Source of the DNA: Sphingobacterium siyangense
Lineage (GTDB): Bacteria; Bacteroidota; Bacteroidia; Sphingobacteriales; Sphingobacteriaceae
Assembly (NCBI RefSeq): GCF_007830445.1
Contig: NZ_VLKR01000024.1
Location: 1 to 64,000 of the forward strand
Length of the DNA: 64,000 nucleotides
Direction of reading: 5' to 3'
Positions 1-9,510 of this stretch are shown in pieces. The stretch's first letter is position 1, and every line of letters begins with the position of its first letter. The notes beneath the pieces were generated by a model. The model was not told where the DNA came from. It was given only the letters and a program-made list of their open reading frames with translations, and did no database searches. Made by a program: the position numbers and the translations under genes.

Positions 1-31
1 GTTAAAACAAATAATAAACCTTAGATAATGC

Positions 32-69
32 AAAAAAAGAGACTGCCTTTTTGAGACAGCCTCTTTTTT
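32..69 (-). terminator. Terminator after the glutamate-synthase-like gene
   Basis: Read on the minus strand, GAGGCTG pairs with CAGTCTC (one G-U pair) around an 11-nt loop, followed by a run of seven T. It starts 17 bp after the stop codon of the minus-strand gene ending at 87. The remaining first bases of the window hold nothing else I can recognise. Confidence 0.8.
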
Positions 70-86
70 ATATGAATTTCTAGCAG

Positions 87-1643
87 TTAATCTTCGAAAA
101 GTTTGCTCTCGAAATCTGTGTGGCTATTGACCAATTTGCCTTCAGTTCCGAAATAGATTTCCTGAAAACTTAGTGTCCGGATAGCATCTACCTTACGATA
201 GAATTTATCTGCCGATACATCCGAAAGTGTTTTGAAACCACAAGCTTCCATAATTTCGACTGTAGCACGTAATGTGTTGCGGTGGAACTGAGCTACGCGT
301 ACATATTTATCATTTACGTCGAGTCCTTTGTATAAATGCGGCTGTTGCGTAGCAACTCCAACCGGACAAACGTCTTCATTACACTTAAGTGCTTGAATAC
401 AACCTAAAGCGAACATCATACCGCGAGCACTATAACATGCATCTGCGCCTAAGGCAATAACTTTTAAGATGTCGAAACCCGTTACAATACGGCTGGATAC
501 GATAACTTTAACATGTTTTTTCAAACCAAAAGCAATCAAGGTTTTCGTTACAAATGCCAATGCATCGTATAATGGCATCCCTAGGTTATCTGTAAACTCC
601 AGTGGAGCAGCTCCCGTACCACCTTCTGATCCATCTACGGAGATAAAATCCGGGAAGATCTGCGTGTTTTGCATGGCGTGACAGATGTCGATAAACTCAT
701 GTTTATCGCCGATACAAATTTTGAAACCGATAGGCTTTCCACCCGATAGCTCGCGCAGCTGTTGTATGAAGTGCATCATTTCAGTCGGTGAGGAGAAAGC
801 GCTATGTGCTGGAGGCGACATCACATCTGTTCCTGGAATGACGTGACGAATAGCCGCAACCTCAGGTGTATTTTTTGCCGCTGGAAGGATACCTCCATGA
901 CCAGGTTTAGCGCCTTGCGAGAGTTTCAACTCGACCATCTTCACGTTTTCACGATTGGATTTTTCTCGGAAGAGCTCCGCGTCAAATTTTCCTTCCTGAT
1001 TCCGACAGCCAAAATAACCTGTACCCACCTGCCAAATTAAATCACCACCGTTGTTGTGGTAGTCACTGATTCCTCCTTCGCCGGTATTGTGTGCAAAGTT
1101 TTGAAGTGCAGCACCTTTATTTAATGCCGTTATTGCTGTTTTGCTCAATGCACCATAACTCATTGCTGAGATATTGAACACACTTAAGCTATAGGGTTTT
1201 TTACAGGCTGCATTTCCAACAGTGGTACGCAGATCGTGGTTTTCGATATGGCAAGGGAAAACAGAGTGCGCAGCCCATTCGTTCCCGACAGCCTGTGGAT
1301 CAGTCTGCATACCAAATGCGACAGTTTCACGTTGATTTTTTGCACGTTGGTATACGATCGAACGCTGTCTTCTGTTGAAAGGACGTCCATCCATATCCGA
1401 TTCCCAAAAATATTGTCTCAACTCAGGACGAATAGATTCGAAGATATAACGGAAATATCCAACTAAGGGATAATTGCGTAGGATGGCATGTTTGGTCTGG
1501 AAACTATGGTATAACGCGATCAATAGCAATGGAAATGGGATGATAAGCAGCCAAAACCAGCTTGATGTAAATATAAATCCAAATGATACAATGATTAAAT
1601 TAATCACAATCATTATTGAAAGAATGAGTTTTCTAACTTCCAT
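87..1643 (-). CDS. FMN-binding glutamate synthase family protein, membrane-anchored
   Basis: A stand-alone homologue of the FMN and iron-sulfur synthase domain of the glutamate synthase large subunit (GltB). The 518 residues lack the glutaminase and GXGXG domains, so a classical GOGAT role is uncertain; it may be an oxidoreductase using free ammonia or another donor. Residues about 5-45 form two hydrophobic segments, suggesting a membrane anchor. The TIM-barrel region carries the FMN-site stretch SVDGSEGGTGAAP and, around residues 413-424, the motif CxxxxxCxxxxCP that binds a 3Fe-4S cluster in GltB. The ATG at 1643 lies about 100 bp downstream of a TACATTTG promoter element. It is monocistronic, with its own terminator. 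Family assignment is firm, substrate is not. Confidence 0.9.
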   Translation of the reverse strand: MEVRKLILSIMIVINLIIVSFGFIFTSSWFWLLIIPFPLLLIALYHSFQTKHAILRNYPLVGYFRYIFESIRPELRQYFWESDMDGRPFNRRQRSIVYQRAKNQRETVAFGMQTDPQAVGNEWAAHSVFPCHIENHDLRTTVGNAACKKPYSLSVFNISAMSYGALSKTAITALNKGAALQNFAHNTGEGGISDYHNNGGDLIWQVGTGYFGCRNQEGKFDAELFREKSNRENVKMVELKLSQGAKPGHGGILPAAKNTPEVAAIRHVIPGTDVMSPPAHSAFSSPTEMMHFIQQLRELSGGKPIGFKICIGDKHEFIDICHAMQNTQIFPDFISVDGSEGGTGAAPLEFTDNLGMPLYDALAFVTKTLIAFGLKKHVKVIVSSRIVTGFDILKVIALGADACYSARGMMFALGCIQALKCNEDVCPVGVATQQPHLYKGLDVNDKYVRVAQFHRNTLRATVEIMEACGFKTLSDVSADKFYRKVDAIRTLSFQEIYFGTEGKLVNSHTDFESKLFED

Positions 1644-1744
1644 AGAAAATACGATTGTTTAGTTTTAATTCGCTATTTTAATGTTTAGCCCAACTGATTA
1701 TTTTATTACTCAATTAGCATTCCAAAATGCGCTTTTGGACGAAG

Positions 1745-1752
1745 CAAATGTA
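1745..1752 (-). promoter_or_regulatory. Candidate -7 element of the glutamate-synthase-like gene
   Basis: TACATTTG on the minus strand fits the Bacteroidota -7 consensus TAnnTTTG. I see no good TTTG at the expected upstream spacing, so this is a partial match. The 1644-1829 gap also has a short hairpin, CCAAAA/TTTTGG, at about 1712-1728. Confidence 0.4.
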
Positions 1753-1829
1753 CTAAAGTTCCTGAAGTAAATGGATATATTTACCCCTTGGAGGTAAGTT
1801 TTGATAAGTTTATAACCGTTTCTAACAAA

Positions 1830-2591
1830 CTATTTTCTTTTAGTAATCTCCTGCGATAAAAGTTGATAGATTTGCTGTAAATCTGGTTTATTGCTAATAA
1901 ATTGCAAATGTTTTTGCATTGTTGTGCTGTCCTGTCGGATCGCTGGTCCTGTCTGAACTGTTATTGGAATATGATTTTGCACTTTTTCTGCCGTCTCCAG
2001 GATGATTGGTTTAATTAGATCAAAGGACAAGTCGTTTTCTGCTAAGAGCTCGTAGGCCATCTGATAAAGGATGTTAGTAAAATTGTTGACCATAACCGAG
2101 GCAAGGTGGATGGCTAAACGCTGCTGGGAATTACAATAGATGCTCCGCGGTGCACATGTCTGTGCTAACTGAAGTAGCTCGGCACTATTTTCATCCGTGT
2201 TACCTTCAACACAAAGTGGGACGGTCGAAAAATCGACTGCTTTATTTTTGGATAATGATTGTGGTGGATAGATGACTCCCGCATTTTTAAATCCAGCCAG
2301 TACAGAAAGATCGGTTGCTCCCGAACAATGAATAACAACACCTTTTATATCTTTTGGTAGCGCTTCTACCAGCGATACAATGGCCTGATCGGTAACGGCA
2401 ATGAGGTAAAGATCAGCATGTAGGTCTAGTTCAGATAGTTGGTCAATTGCTGCGCAATGAAGAGCAAAGGCCAATGCATCTGCATTGGCCTTTGTTTTAC
2501 TGTAGATCTGAACGATATGATGTCCTGTTTTTTGAAACTGTTGTCCAAAATGCGTAGCGGCATTACCGCTTCCTAAGATCACAATGTTCAT
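1830..2591 (-). CDS. DUF2520 / Rossmann-like NAD(P)-binding protein
   Basis: A 253-residue protein of the F420-dependent NADP oxidoreductase-like plus DUF2520 architecture. The N-terminus MNIVILGSGNAATHF is a Rossmann nucleotide-binding loop (GxGNxA). The C-terminal half (about 125-250) contains HLASVMVNNFTN, typical of the DUF2520 helical domain. The fold resembles ketopantoate reductase and pyrroline-5-carboxylate reductase, so a dehydrogenase is likely, but the substrate is unknown. Its ATG shares one base with the ccmF stop codon (TAATG), so it is translationally coupled as the last gene of the ccmE-ccmF operon. Whether it has a role in cytochrome c maturation is not shown. Confidence 0.85.
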   Translation of the reverse strand: MNIVILGSGNAATHFGQQFQKTGHHIVQIYSKTKANADALAFALHCAAIDQLSELDLHADLYLIAVTDQAIVSLVEALPKDIKGVVIHCSGATDLSVLAGFKNAGVIYPPQSLSKNKAVDFSTVPLCVEGNTDENSAELLQLAQTCAPRSIYCNSQQRLAIHLASVMVNNFTNILYQMAYELLAENDLSFDLIKPIILETAEKVQNHIPITVQTGPAIRQDSTTMQKHLQFISNKPDLQQIYQLLSQEITKRK

Positions 2592-5050
2592 TATTTAAGT
2601 GCTTTTCGTTTCTCCTCTTTATTTCTTCTCACAATGGACATGATAAAACCAATGGTCATGACAATCGTTCCACACCAGAAAAAGTTGATGTATGGGAATT
2701 TAATGGCTTTAAATACGACCCATTTCTTTTCTGGAAGCGGCTTTTGATAAACCATGATTTCCAGTTTATCCTTGTCAGGTTTAATTCCCGTAAATCTGAA
2801 TTTAAGCCCTTGCTCGTTGACATCTTTATTGAAGTCATAAACACCACCGTCTTTAATTAAGTAGATTGGTTGTACTTCATACTGTTTGTTGTCGGCCGAA
2901 AATACTTTTATTTTCAATCCAACCATAACATCACTAGGACCTTTTGGAATTTTCTCCAGGTGAGCTTCTTTGTTTAAGCCTTCAATGACATAATATCCAT
3001 TGCGGTAGCGTAGGGTATCACCGATATTTACCTGATACGTTGCCGGCTCCTCGTAGTCTTCGAAACCAGTTTTGTCTTCTGCCGGAACTTTCGCATGTGT
3101 TGCCTGACTTTCAGCTGCAGCTGCGGTAATCAGTGTATACACGTCATGCGTGACATAATGTTTGGTCGCTGGAGTACCAATCAAACCGCCCATTTTCGCG
3201 TTGTTTTGTGCAAAAGGTTGCAGCACAAAATGCTCCTTCACTTTACCTGTTTCTTCGTCGATCCGCTCGTATTTTATTTTATAAAACGTATTTGGAGCCA
3301 CAATGCTATCACCGATATAGGTTATTTTGTATTCCCCCATTTGTACAGGTTCACCTTCGGTCAAGAATAAGTTGTCGCCAGGTTTCTCTACTTTGTCAAA
3401 TCCCGATACAGCAATGTAACCTGTGTTGTTGACCGAGATGACCTCGTTGGTTGCTGCAGCCACCATGGCACCGATAAGTAGTAATCCAAAGCCGATATGG
3501 GCTACCGAAGAGCCGGCCAGCTTCCATTTACCTTTGACAGCGTCACCCAATACACGGATATTCGCCAAAATACAGAAAATACTTGCGAAGGTGATCAAAA
3601 TATAGATCAGGTTGGTATACGTCTTCGTAAAATAGACGACAGCAGCCGTTAGAATGAGAGACACAACCAACGATGCTACCGTAGAAGCCAAAAACTTGCG
3701 GCTATCGGTACGTTTGTATTTTAAAAATTGTGTAAATCCGGTTAAGATCATAACGATCACTGCAAAACCCGATTGCCACTTGTTATAATGTTGGATCGGA
3801 TCCAAAGGTGGAGCTACCTTGGTGCCAAAGATCTTGTTGAACACTGGAATTGATGTTGAAGCAATGATCTGTGCGCATGCGACAGTCAATACCAAGGCGC
3901 CAATAAACATCCAGAATTCTCTTGAATAGATATCCTCATCCTTTTCTGTGATGGGCATCTCTTTCTTTTTGACGGTAAGAAATACGACCATGATTACCAA
4001 AAAGACAACATTGAATAAGATCAATTGTCCGCTCATTCCCAGATCGGTAAAGGAGTGTACAGAAGTCTCTCCAAGGACACCACTACGTGTCAGGTAAGAT
4101 GCATAGATAACAAGTACAAAGCTGATCATCGCCAAAAATGTAGCGGTGAAGTAGGAGTGGCCTGAATTCTTATAAGCAATCATGACGTGGACAGCAGCAA
4201 TCAGGGTAAACCAAGGAATAATTGATGCATTCTCTACCGGATCCCATGCCCAGAAGCCACCGAAGTTAAGTGCTTCATAAGCCCAGAATGAACCCATGAT
4301 AATACCTGCACCTAAAATCATCACGGCAAATAAAGCCCAAGGAAGTGCTGCATTGATCCATTCTTTGTATCGCTTGGTCCAAAGAGCACCTGTTGCATAC
4401 GCAAAAGGAACAATCATCGACGCAAAGCCAAGGAACAGTGTTGGTGGGTGAATTACCATCCAGTAATTTTGAAGCAAAGGGTTCAAACCATTACCGTCGG
4501 TGATAAGTGAAAGATAGTTAGCTTCTCTAAAGATTGGAATATCCATTGCTTCACGCAATAGGATAAACGGAGAGCTACCGATACGCAGACCGAAGATTTC
4601 CACACCAATAATCATGGAAGCTAAAAATGCTTGGCATAACATGACGAAAGTCATGACAGACGATTCCCAGCTTTTTGCTTTAAACAGCAAAACAGAACCT
4701 AATACTGTTTGCCAGAACATCCAGAGCCAAAAACTACCCTCCTGACCTTCCCAAAAACTGGAAATGATATAGTAGGTAGGGAGTGTCTTGGACGAGTGCG
4801 CCCAGGCATAATTATATTCAAAAAGATGATTGTATATAATATAAAATAAAGTTGCACCAATCGCCACTACGGAGACCGCATTAGCCCAAAAGGCAATACG
4901 TGCAATTTTTTTCCATGAATTCTCTTCAGGGTATTTTGTTGCAAAAAAGTAACTGATACAAGATAGAAGTGCAGCACCAAAAGAAAGTACAATAAAGAAT
5001 TGTCCGATCTGCCCTGGTAGCAGGTGCTCACCAACGTAATTAACGTCCAT
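2591..5050 (-). CDS. ccmF: Cytochrome c haem lyase, CcmF/CcsA family
   Basis: An integral inner-membrane protein of 819 residues that, with CcmE, delivers haem to apocytochrome c in the periplasm. The tryptophan-rich WWD signature appears as FGGFWAWDPVENASIIPW around residues 265-282. Many transmembrane helices flank it, and a soluble periplasmic stretch (about residues 540-780) precedes a final helix near the C-terminus. It is longer than proteobacterial CcmF (about 650 residues), as is common in Bacteroidota. It lies 19 bp after ccmE and overlaps the DUF2520 start. No ccmA, ccmB, ccmC or ccmH homologue is beside it, so the rest of the system must be encoded elsewhere. Confidence 0.93.
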   Translation of the reverse strand: MDVNYVGEHLLPGQIGQFFIVLSFGAALLSCISYFFATKYPEENSWKKIARIAFWANAVSVVAIGATLFYIIYNHLFEYNYAWAHSSKTLPTYYIISSFWEGQEGSFWLWMFWQTVLGSVLLFKAKSWESSVMTFVMLCQAFLASMIIGVEIFGLRIGSSPFILLREAMDIPIFREANYLSLITDGNGLNPLLQNYWMVIHPPTLFLGFASMIVPFAYATGALWTKRYKEWINAALPWALFAVMILGAGIIMGSFWAYEALNFGGFWAWDPVENASIIPWFTLIAAVHVMIAYKNSGHSYFTATFLAMISFVLVIYASYLTRSGVLGETSVHSFTDLGMSGQLILFNVVFLVIMVVFLTVKKKEMPITEKDEDIYSREFWMFIGALVLTVACAQIIASTSIPVFNKIFGTKVAPPLDPIQHYNKWQSGFAVIVMILTGFTQFLKYKRTDSRKFLASTVASLVVSLILTAAVVYFTKTYTNLIYILITFASIFCILANIRVLGDAVKGKWKLAGSSVAHIGFGLLLIGAMVAAATNEVISVNNTGYIAVSGFDKVEKPGDNLFLTEGEPVQMGEYKITYIGDSIVAPNTFYKIKYERIDEETGKVKEHFVLQPFAQNNAKMGGLIGTPATKHYVTHDVYTLITAAAAESQATHAKVPAEDKTGFEDYEEPATYQVNIGDTLRYRNGYYVIEGLNKEAHLEKIPKGPSDVMVGLKIKVFSADNKQYEVQPIYLIKDGGVYDFNKDVNEQGLKFRFTGIKPDKDKLEIMVYQKPLPEKKWVVFKAIKFPYINFFWCGTIVMTIGFIMSIVRRNKEEKRKALK

Positions 5051-5069
5051 TGAAAATTGATTTTACGAA

Positions 5070-5477
5070 TTAATTATTGAAAGCAGTAGCATTGATCTCG
5101 GTGACGACCGATTTATCGTTATATTTTGACGGACATTTCATCAATATCTTACTTGCCCTAAACACATTTCCGTCCATTTTTCCTGTCAATACAATTTGCT
5201 CTGAACGTTCAATATCTTGAGGTTTGGCGCCTCTAAAAATCACTTCACATTCTGTACCATCGTTGTCACGCATGAAAAACGAAAATTTGTTGGCGTCAGT
5301 TTTGGGATCATAATGAAGCGCTTTGTCTTTATTCAATTGACCTACCACATATAGTTCGGTTTTCTTTTCTTTAGCTTCGGTAAATGTCGAATAGGTACTT
5401 GAATCGGTATAGATAACAAGTATCATGGCAATTGCGACAGCAATGATAGCGATTAGAATAATTGAACTTTTTTTCAT
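5070..5477 (-). CDS. ccmE: Cytochrome c maturation haem chaperone CcmE, CxxxY type
   Basis: A 135-residue haem chaperone with one N-terminal transmembrane anchor (about residues 4-23) and a periplasmic OB-fold domain. Classical CcmE binds haem covalently through the histidine of an HxxxY motif. Here the equivalent place reads KCPSKYND, with Cys115 and Tyr119, so it is the CxxxY variant known from archaea and some anaerobic bacteria. A further cysteine is at position 77. It is the first gene of the operon with ccmF and the DUF2520 gene, 19 bp upstream of ccmF. The fold assignment is firm; the functional meaning of the Cys replacement is taken from work on other lineages. Confidence 0.92.
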   Translation of the reverse strand: MKKSSIILIAIIAVAIAMILVIYTDSSTYSTFTEAKEKKTELYVVGQLNKDKALHYDPKTDANKFSFFMRDNDGTECEVIFRGAKPQDIERSEQIVLTGKMDGNVFRASKILMKCPSKYNDKSVVTEINATAFNN

Positions 5478-5861
5478 TTGTATTTACTTATTTTATAAGT
5501 GTTTGATCTCATCGTAAAATGAGCTCGTTTCACCCGGTTTGTTTTTTCTTAACGATGGATAGCAGTTCCGATCTGCCAGATATCCTCCTGTTTTTTCAGA
5601 AAGATTATTACCCAAATCTGACAACGTTGTGCTCACTAAAATCCCAAATTGATTACATTTGAGACCTAATCGAATGCAAAATTACAAATAGATTCGCTAA
5701 GAAAGGAATAATGCAACTTTTCCATATTATTTATATCTATTCTAAATAGTTTGAATTAATTGGAAAAATAAGCTAGATTCGAATGCTTTTGGATAATTTG
5801 AAGTGAAATTTGCTATTTTGGTTCTAATGATATCGCATGAATTTTACAATTGCCTGTTAAT
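5478..5861. other. Divergent intergenic region, ccmE / LpxR-like
   Basis: A 384-bp region between divergent genes. It has one candidate minus-strand promoter element (5677-5684) that would give a long ccmE leader of about 190 nt. The half next to the LpxR gene is AT-rich, with CTATTTTGG at about 5813-5821 as a poor promoter match. I found no convincing small gene, RNA or repeat. Confidence 0.5.
5677..5684 (-). promoter_or_regulatory. Candidate -7 element for ccmE
   Basis: TAATTTTG on the minus strand matches TAnnTTTG. No clear TTTG lies 18-20 bp upstream. If used, transcription would start near 5670 and leave an unusually long untranslated leader before ccmE. Confidence 0.4.
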
Positions 5862-6821
5862 ATGAGTGTTGCTTTGCGATTTTTAGGCCTCTTTTGGGCT
5901 GTTATATTCCCCTGCTTTTTTGTTTTTGGACAGGTTAAATTTCGTAATCAGGAAATTGCTATCCAAAATGACAATGACGTTTATCTACTGACCGGTCAGG
6001 ACCGCTATTATACCAATGGTATCAATATCAACTATAGGATTGCGTTGCCAGGGAAAACAGATAGCCAGACTTCAAATACGGTATTGGATTTTGAAATAGG
6101 CCAACGGATTTACAATGGTATCAGTATCATTGACTATAGACGGCAGGAAAAGAAATACGATAGACCATTTGCAGGTTACCTCTATTTTAGTGCTGGGATA
6201 ACACGGTTTTTACCGCACGATCAGGTTGTTGAGTTCAAGACTGAATTGGCGCAGATCGGCCCTAAATCCTACGGTGAAGAGGCACAGAAGTTTATCCATC
6301 ATCTCTTTGGGATGTACGAGGCGACAGGTTGGGATACGCAGCTTGGAAATTCCTTTGGTATTGATTTAAGTGCAACCTATAAAAAAGGACTATATCGCAG
6401 TCAAAATCAGCAATTCGATGTCGGAATTATAGGTGAGGGGACCATTGGATTAAATAATACCAATATGGGAATTGCGGCCCCGCTTCGGTTGGGGATGCTG
6501 AAATCCTATCAGGCATCCACCTTTACACATGGGCATTTGACACAGGGAAGAGCGAACAATGATAAAGAATGGTATTTTGTCTATCAACCAAGCGTGTCTC
6601 GTATTTTTTACAGCGCAACGGTAGAAGGAGGGAGAGGTAAAAATGATCCCATAGGCAAATTATACACTATTCAGCCTTGGATGCTTAGTCACCGCATTGG
6701 TTTCAATTGGTCTAACCACAAGATCAATTACGGTATCAATTACATTTTCAATTCGAAAGAGCTCAAATCGGTGTTTCACCGGCATCAATATGGCGAGTTG
6801 TTTTTTGCCTACCGTTTTTGA
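5862..6821 (+). CDS. LpxR-like lipid A deacylase family outer-membrane protein
   Basis: Probable outer-membrane beta-barrel of the LpxR family, which removes the 3'-acyloxyacyl chain of lipid A. Residues 1-23 form a signal peptide, cut near VFG-QVKF. The mature N-terminus has IQNDNDVYLLTGQDRYYTNG, the conserved Asn-Asp and RYYTNG stretch of the family. The C-terminus ends FFAYRF, a terminal-aromatic barrel signature. The open frame can be extended to a TTG at 5850, but the ATG at 5862 directly begins the signal peptide and is preferred (319 residues). It is transcribed alone, divergently from ccmE, and converges with the symporter gene. Activity on this organism's lipid A is inferred. Confidence 0.82.
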   Translation: MSVALRFLGLFWAVIFPCFFVFGQVKFRNQEIAIQNDNDVYLLTGQDRYYTNGININYRIALPGKTDSQTSNTVLDFEIGQRIYNGISIIDYRRQEKKYDRPFAGYLYFSAGITRFLPHDQVVEFKTELAQIGPKSYGEEAQKFIHHLFGMYEATGWDTQLGNSFGIDLSATYKKGLYRSQNQQFDVGIIGEGTIGLNNTNMGIAAPLRLGMLKSYQASTFTHGHLTQGRANNDKEWYFVYQPSVSRIFYSATVEGGRGKNDPIGKLYTIQPWMLSHRIGFNWSNHKINYGINYIFNSKELKSVFHRHQYGELFFAYRF

Positions 6822-6909
6822 TCAGCCAGCCATAAGTAGGACCTACATGGATCCGTTTGATAAGATCTTCTTTGGTCCAGCGTTCAAATGTTTGTCGTTT
6901 GGAGATTGT

Positions 6910-8160
6910 TTAACCTGGGTTTTCGGGAATAGGGGCAGCCAGTTTTTGCCCGATCAATCTGGTGGTGAGCATAGCGGCCACGGTATCTCCAGTAGCATTG
7001 AGCATTGTTGCCAATGGGTCGACCAGCGTGGCGATAATCATAATGGAAGGAATCACCTCCGTTGGCATCTGATAAACCGATATGATCAGCATTTCTCCGA
7101 TGTAGCCACCATTAGGAATACCTCCGGCTACGATGCTCACCAGTAAAGTAATGCCAACCGCCATAATCAGATTGGCTGGATCAAAAAATTCCTTGCCACT
7201 TAATAAAAGTGCGATATAGATTTTAAAGATACAGGCGATCGCGGATCCATGCTTGTGCAATGTTGTGCCTAGGGGAATGACGACACTAGCGACGCTGTCC
7301 GGGATTCCAATTTGCTTGGCTGCAAGTAAGTTCGCTGGCATGGTGGCGAGGCTACTGCAGCTGCTCAATGCGGTCAGGGAAGGCAATATGTTATTTTGCC
7401 AATAGCGTTTGACACCCTTTAGCCCGAATGCAAAAAAAGCGAATAAACTGAATACCGTGAAAAAATAGAAGATTCCAAAAAAGTAATATAGACCGATAGG
7501 TTTGGCATAAAAACCAAAAAGCTGAGGGCCTAATGTTCCAACCTGATAGGCAAAATATGCTCCCAAACCAATGGGCGCGAGGTTCATGACCATCACGAGC
7601 AGATTTCCCATCACAACATTGCCCGAGTTTATAAATTTACGGAAGGTCTCTGCAGATGCCCCTGATTTGCGCGTAGCAATGCCAACGAGGAACGAAAAGA
7701 TGACAAAGGCCAGCATATTTTGTCGTGATAATAAACTTGAAAATTCGCTAACGGTTAAAAAGCGGACCATTTTTTCACCCCAAGAATCATGAACAACTGT
7801 TTCCATGATCTTGTTTGTTTGTTCAATAGGCAGTGGAGCATCTACTGGAAAGAGGTAAAGGAAGCAGATGCTTGACAGTCCGGCGACGACAATACCCAGT
7901 ACAAATACGAACGACATCATGCCGATGATCCTTCCCAGTACACTGTCGCCATTGATATTCGCAACAGATGAGGATATGGCAAAAAACACCAATGGTATGA
8001 CGCTGACAAAGAGGAGGTTTAGGAAAATGTCACCGATCGGTTTAAGATTGTTGACGATATGCGGAAAGAAGATGCCGATCAAACTTCCAATACTGATCCC
8101 AAGGAGTAGAAGTAAGATACTGCCGTAGTTCTGCACAAAAGTTTTTGTAGCGTATTTCAT
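6910..8160 (-). CDS. Dicarboxylate/amino acid:cation symporter (DAACS family)
   Basis: A 416-residue secondary transporter of the glutamate/aspartate/C4-dicarboxylate sodium or proton symporter family (GltP/DctA fold). It has about eight transmembrane helices, the serine-rich hairpin-loop motif SSCSSLATMPAN (about residues 262-273) and the C-terminal NATGDTVAAM segment whose Asn and Asp bind substrate and cation in family members. The N-terminal helices start at once after the ATG at 8160. It is monocistronic and converges with the LpxR-like gene across an 88-bp gap. Substrate (glutamate, aspartate, succinate or other) cannot be told from sequence. Confidence 0.92.
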   Translation of the reverse strand: MKYATKTFVQNYGSILLLLLGISIGSLIGIFFPHIVNNLKPIGDIFLNLLFVSVIPLVFFAISSSVANINGDSVLGRIIGMMSFVFVLGIVVAGLSSICFLYLFPVDAPLPIEQTNKIMETVVHDSWGEKMVRFLTVSEFSSLLSRQNMLAFVIFSFLVGIATRKSGASAETFRKFINSGNVVMGNLLVMVMNLAPIGLGAYFAYQVGTLGPQLFGFYAKPIGLYYFFGIFYFFTVFSLFAFFAFGLKGVKRYWQNNILPSLTALSSCSSLATMPANLLAAKQIGIPDSVASVVIPLGTTLHKHGSAIACIFKIYIALLLSGKEFFDPANLIMAVGITLLVSIVAGGIPNGGYIGEMLIISVYQMPTEVIPSIMIIATLVDPLATMLNATGDTVAAMLTTRLIGQKLAAPIPENPG

Positions 8161-8590
8161 AGGTGTATGATTAGTTATTTCAAAAGGAGTTCATTCACAT
8201 GGAAGAACTGCTTATATTGTCTTTGTATTTGGTCACATTGAGCATATCCAATGCTGTTGTATTGCTTGCGCTTGTTAGGTTTGGATATTTCATTAGGTTT
8301 TGTGAATATTTTGTATTTAAATTGCTAAAATAGTGTTTTTCTCGAATAGGTCTATTAAAACGAGCTGAATTTATGCGTGTTTGTTCATTTTTGTTTTACC
8401 TTGCTGAAAAAATCCGCTTTTTGCCGACCTTGTTATCTTACTGAAAACTTTTTTTGTCGAGGTATCCATCATCTCTGCACGCTCGGTATTAATATGTATT
8501 TTTCATTTGGAAGTCGATGTACTGCTTAATTGGTTGACATCTCCTTCAGGCTACGCTGATAGATGGTCGTGCTTCGGAAATCATGAGGAT
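8161..8590. other. Intergenic region between divergent symporter and mnmD
   Basis: The gap between the two genes is 573 bp and includes the mnmD promoter at its right end. It is AT-rich and somewhat T-rich on the plus strand. A 32-codon hydrophobic frame opens at 8199 after AAAGGAG but is too short to support. I see no RNA gene, tandem repeat or terminator here. Confidence 0.4.
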
Positions 8591-8621
8591 TTTGATACAC
8601 GCATCGGCTTTTTTATCTTTG
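8591..8621 (+). promoter_or_regulatory. Promoter for mnmD
   Basis: TTTG (8591-8594), then exactly 19 bp, then TATCTTTG (8614-8621): a full match to the Bacteroidota housekeeping sigma consensus. It predicts a leader of about 105 nt before the mnmD start codon. Confidence 0.65.
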
Positions 8622-8733
8622 GACAGTAGCAGTGACTAAGTGTCATGGACAAGGAGTAGGCCATTCGTTTGGCGTCTGTTTCTTCATTTGGACGTCATGT
8701 GTGAAAATTAGAACTTAAAGTATTTTTATAAAA

Positions 8734-9399
8734 ATGGAATTTGTAACGACAGGAGATGGCTCGAAAACGTTGTTTAATGCAGAAATAGGTGAATGTTATC
8801 ATTCGAAACATGGTGCGGTGCAAGAAAGCAGGCATGTTTTTATAAAAACAGGGCTCGAACACTATGTACAAACGACAGGAGCGACCGACGTCGGTATCTT
8901 GGAGGTGGGGTTCGGAACAGGCTTGAATTTTTTGCAAACAGCTGACTTTCTTAGCGATAAATCCGTTCAGGTGGAATACGTCGGGATAGAAGGATTTCCT
9001 TTGCCTTTGTCTACTATTGCTGCAACGGGCTATGAGGCGACGGTAGATCCGACCGTGTGGGCAAGCTATTTGAATGCATACGAGCAGGCTTTGACGGAAA
9101 ACGTACGGATTAACGAGTACTTAAAGCTTCATATTGACCATACCTTATTGATGAATTTCCAGTCGGATCGCTTGTTTGATATCGTTTATTTTGATGCTTT
9201 TGCGGCAGTGCATCAGCCTGAGATGTGGAATGATGCTGCCTTGGGACATATCGCGCAGTTTGTTAAACCGGGTGGTGTCTTTGTGACCTACGCTATTACC
9301 GGGAACCTCAAACGCAGTATGAAAGCATTGGGATTTTCAATAGAAAAGGCGCCTGGTGCGCCTGGCAAGCGAGAAATGCTGCGTGCAACGAAGTTGTAA
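8734..9399 (+). CDS. mnmD: tRNA (mnm5s2U34) methyltransferase MnmD
   Basis: SAM-dependent methyltransferase corresponding to the methylating half of E. coli MnmC. It converts 5-aminomethyl-2-thiouridine to mnm5s2U at tRNA position 34. The 221 residues start with EFVTTGDGSKTLFNAEIGE, a hallmark of the family. EVGFGTGLNFLQT (about 51-63) is the SAM-binding glycine loop, and VYFDAFAAVHQPEMW (about 150-164) is the catalytic-domain motif. The FAD-dependent MnmC oxidase half is absent, as in most bacteria outside the gamma-proteobacteria. It is monocistronic, with a strong promoter match upstream and an 11-bp hairpin downstream. Confidence 0.92.
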   Translation: MEFVTTGDGSKTLFNAEIGECYHSKHGAVQESRHVFIKTGLEHYVQTTGATDVGILEVGFGTGLNFLQTADFLSDKSVQVEYVGIEGFPLPLSTIAATGYEATVDPTVWASYLNAYEQALTENVRINEYLKLHIDHTLLMNFQSDRLFDIVYFDAFAAVHQPEMWNDAALGHIAQFVKPGGVFVTYAITGNLKRSMKALGFSIEKAPGAPGKREMLRATKL

Positions 9400-9510
9400 C
9401 GGATAATTCTTACATCATAGCATGAAGGGTCGAATAACCGCCGTATCGTTTGTACTTTGCCCAAAACGATATCGTTCATGTGTATAAACTGCCGTGACTT
9501 TAAAGTATAT

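Noticed and set aside
5850..5861. TTG start for the LpxR-like gene
   Set aside because: It adds four residues before a natural signal-peptide ATG at 5862.
8199..8297. 32-codon hydrophobic frame after AAAGGAG upstream of mnmD
   Set aside because: Too short, no homology recognised, and Shine-Dalgarno signals are not a reliable start marker in this phylum.
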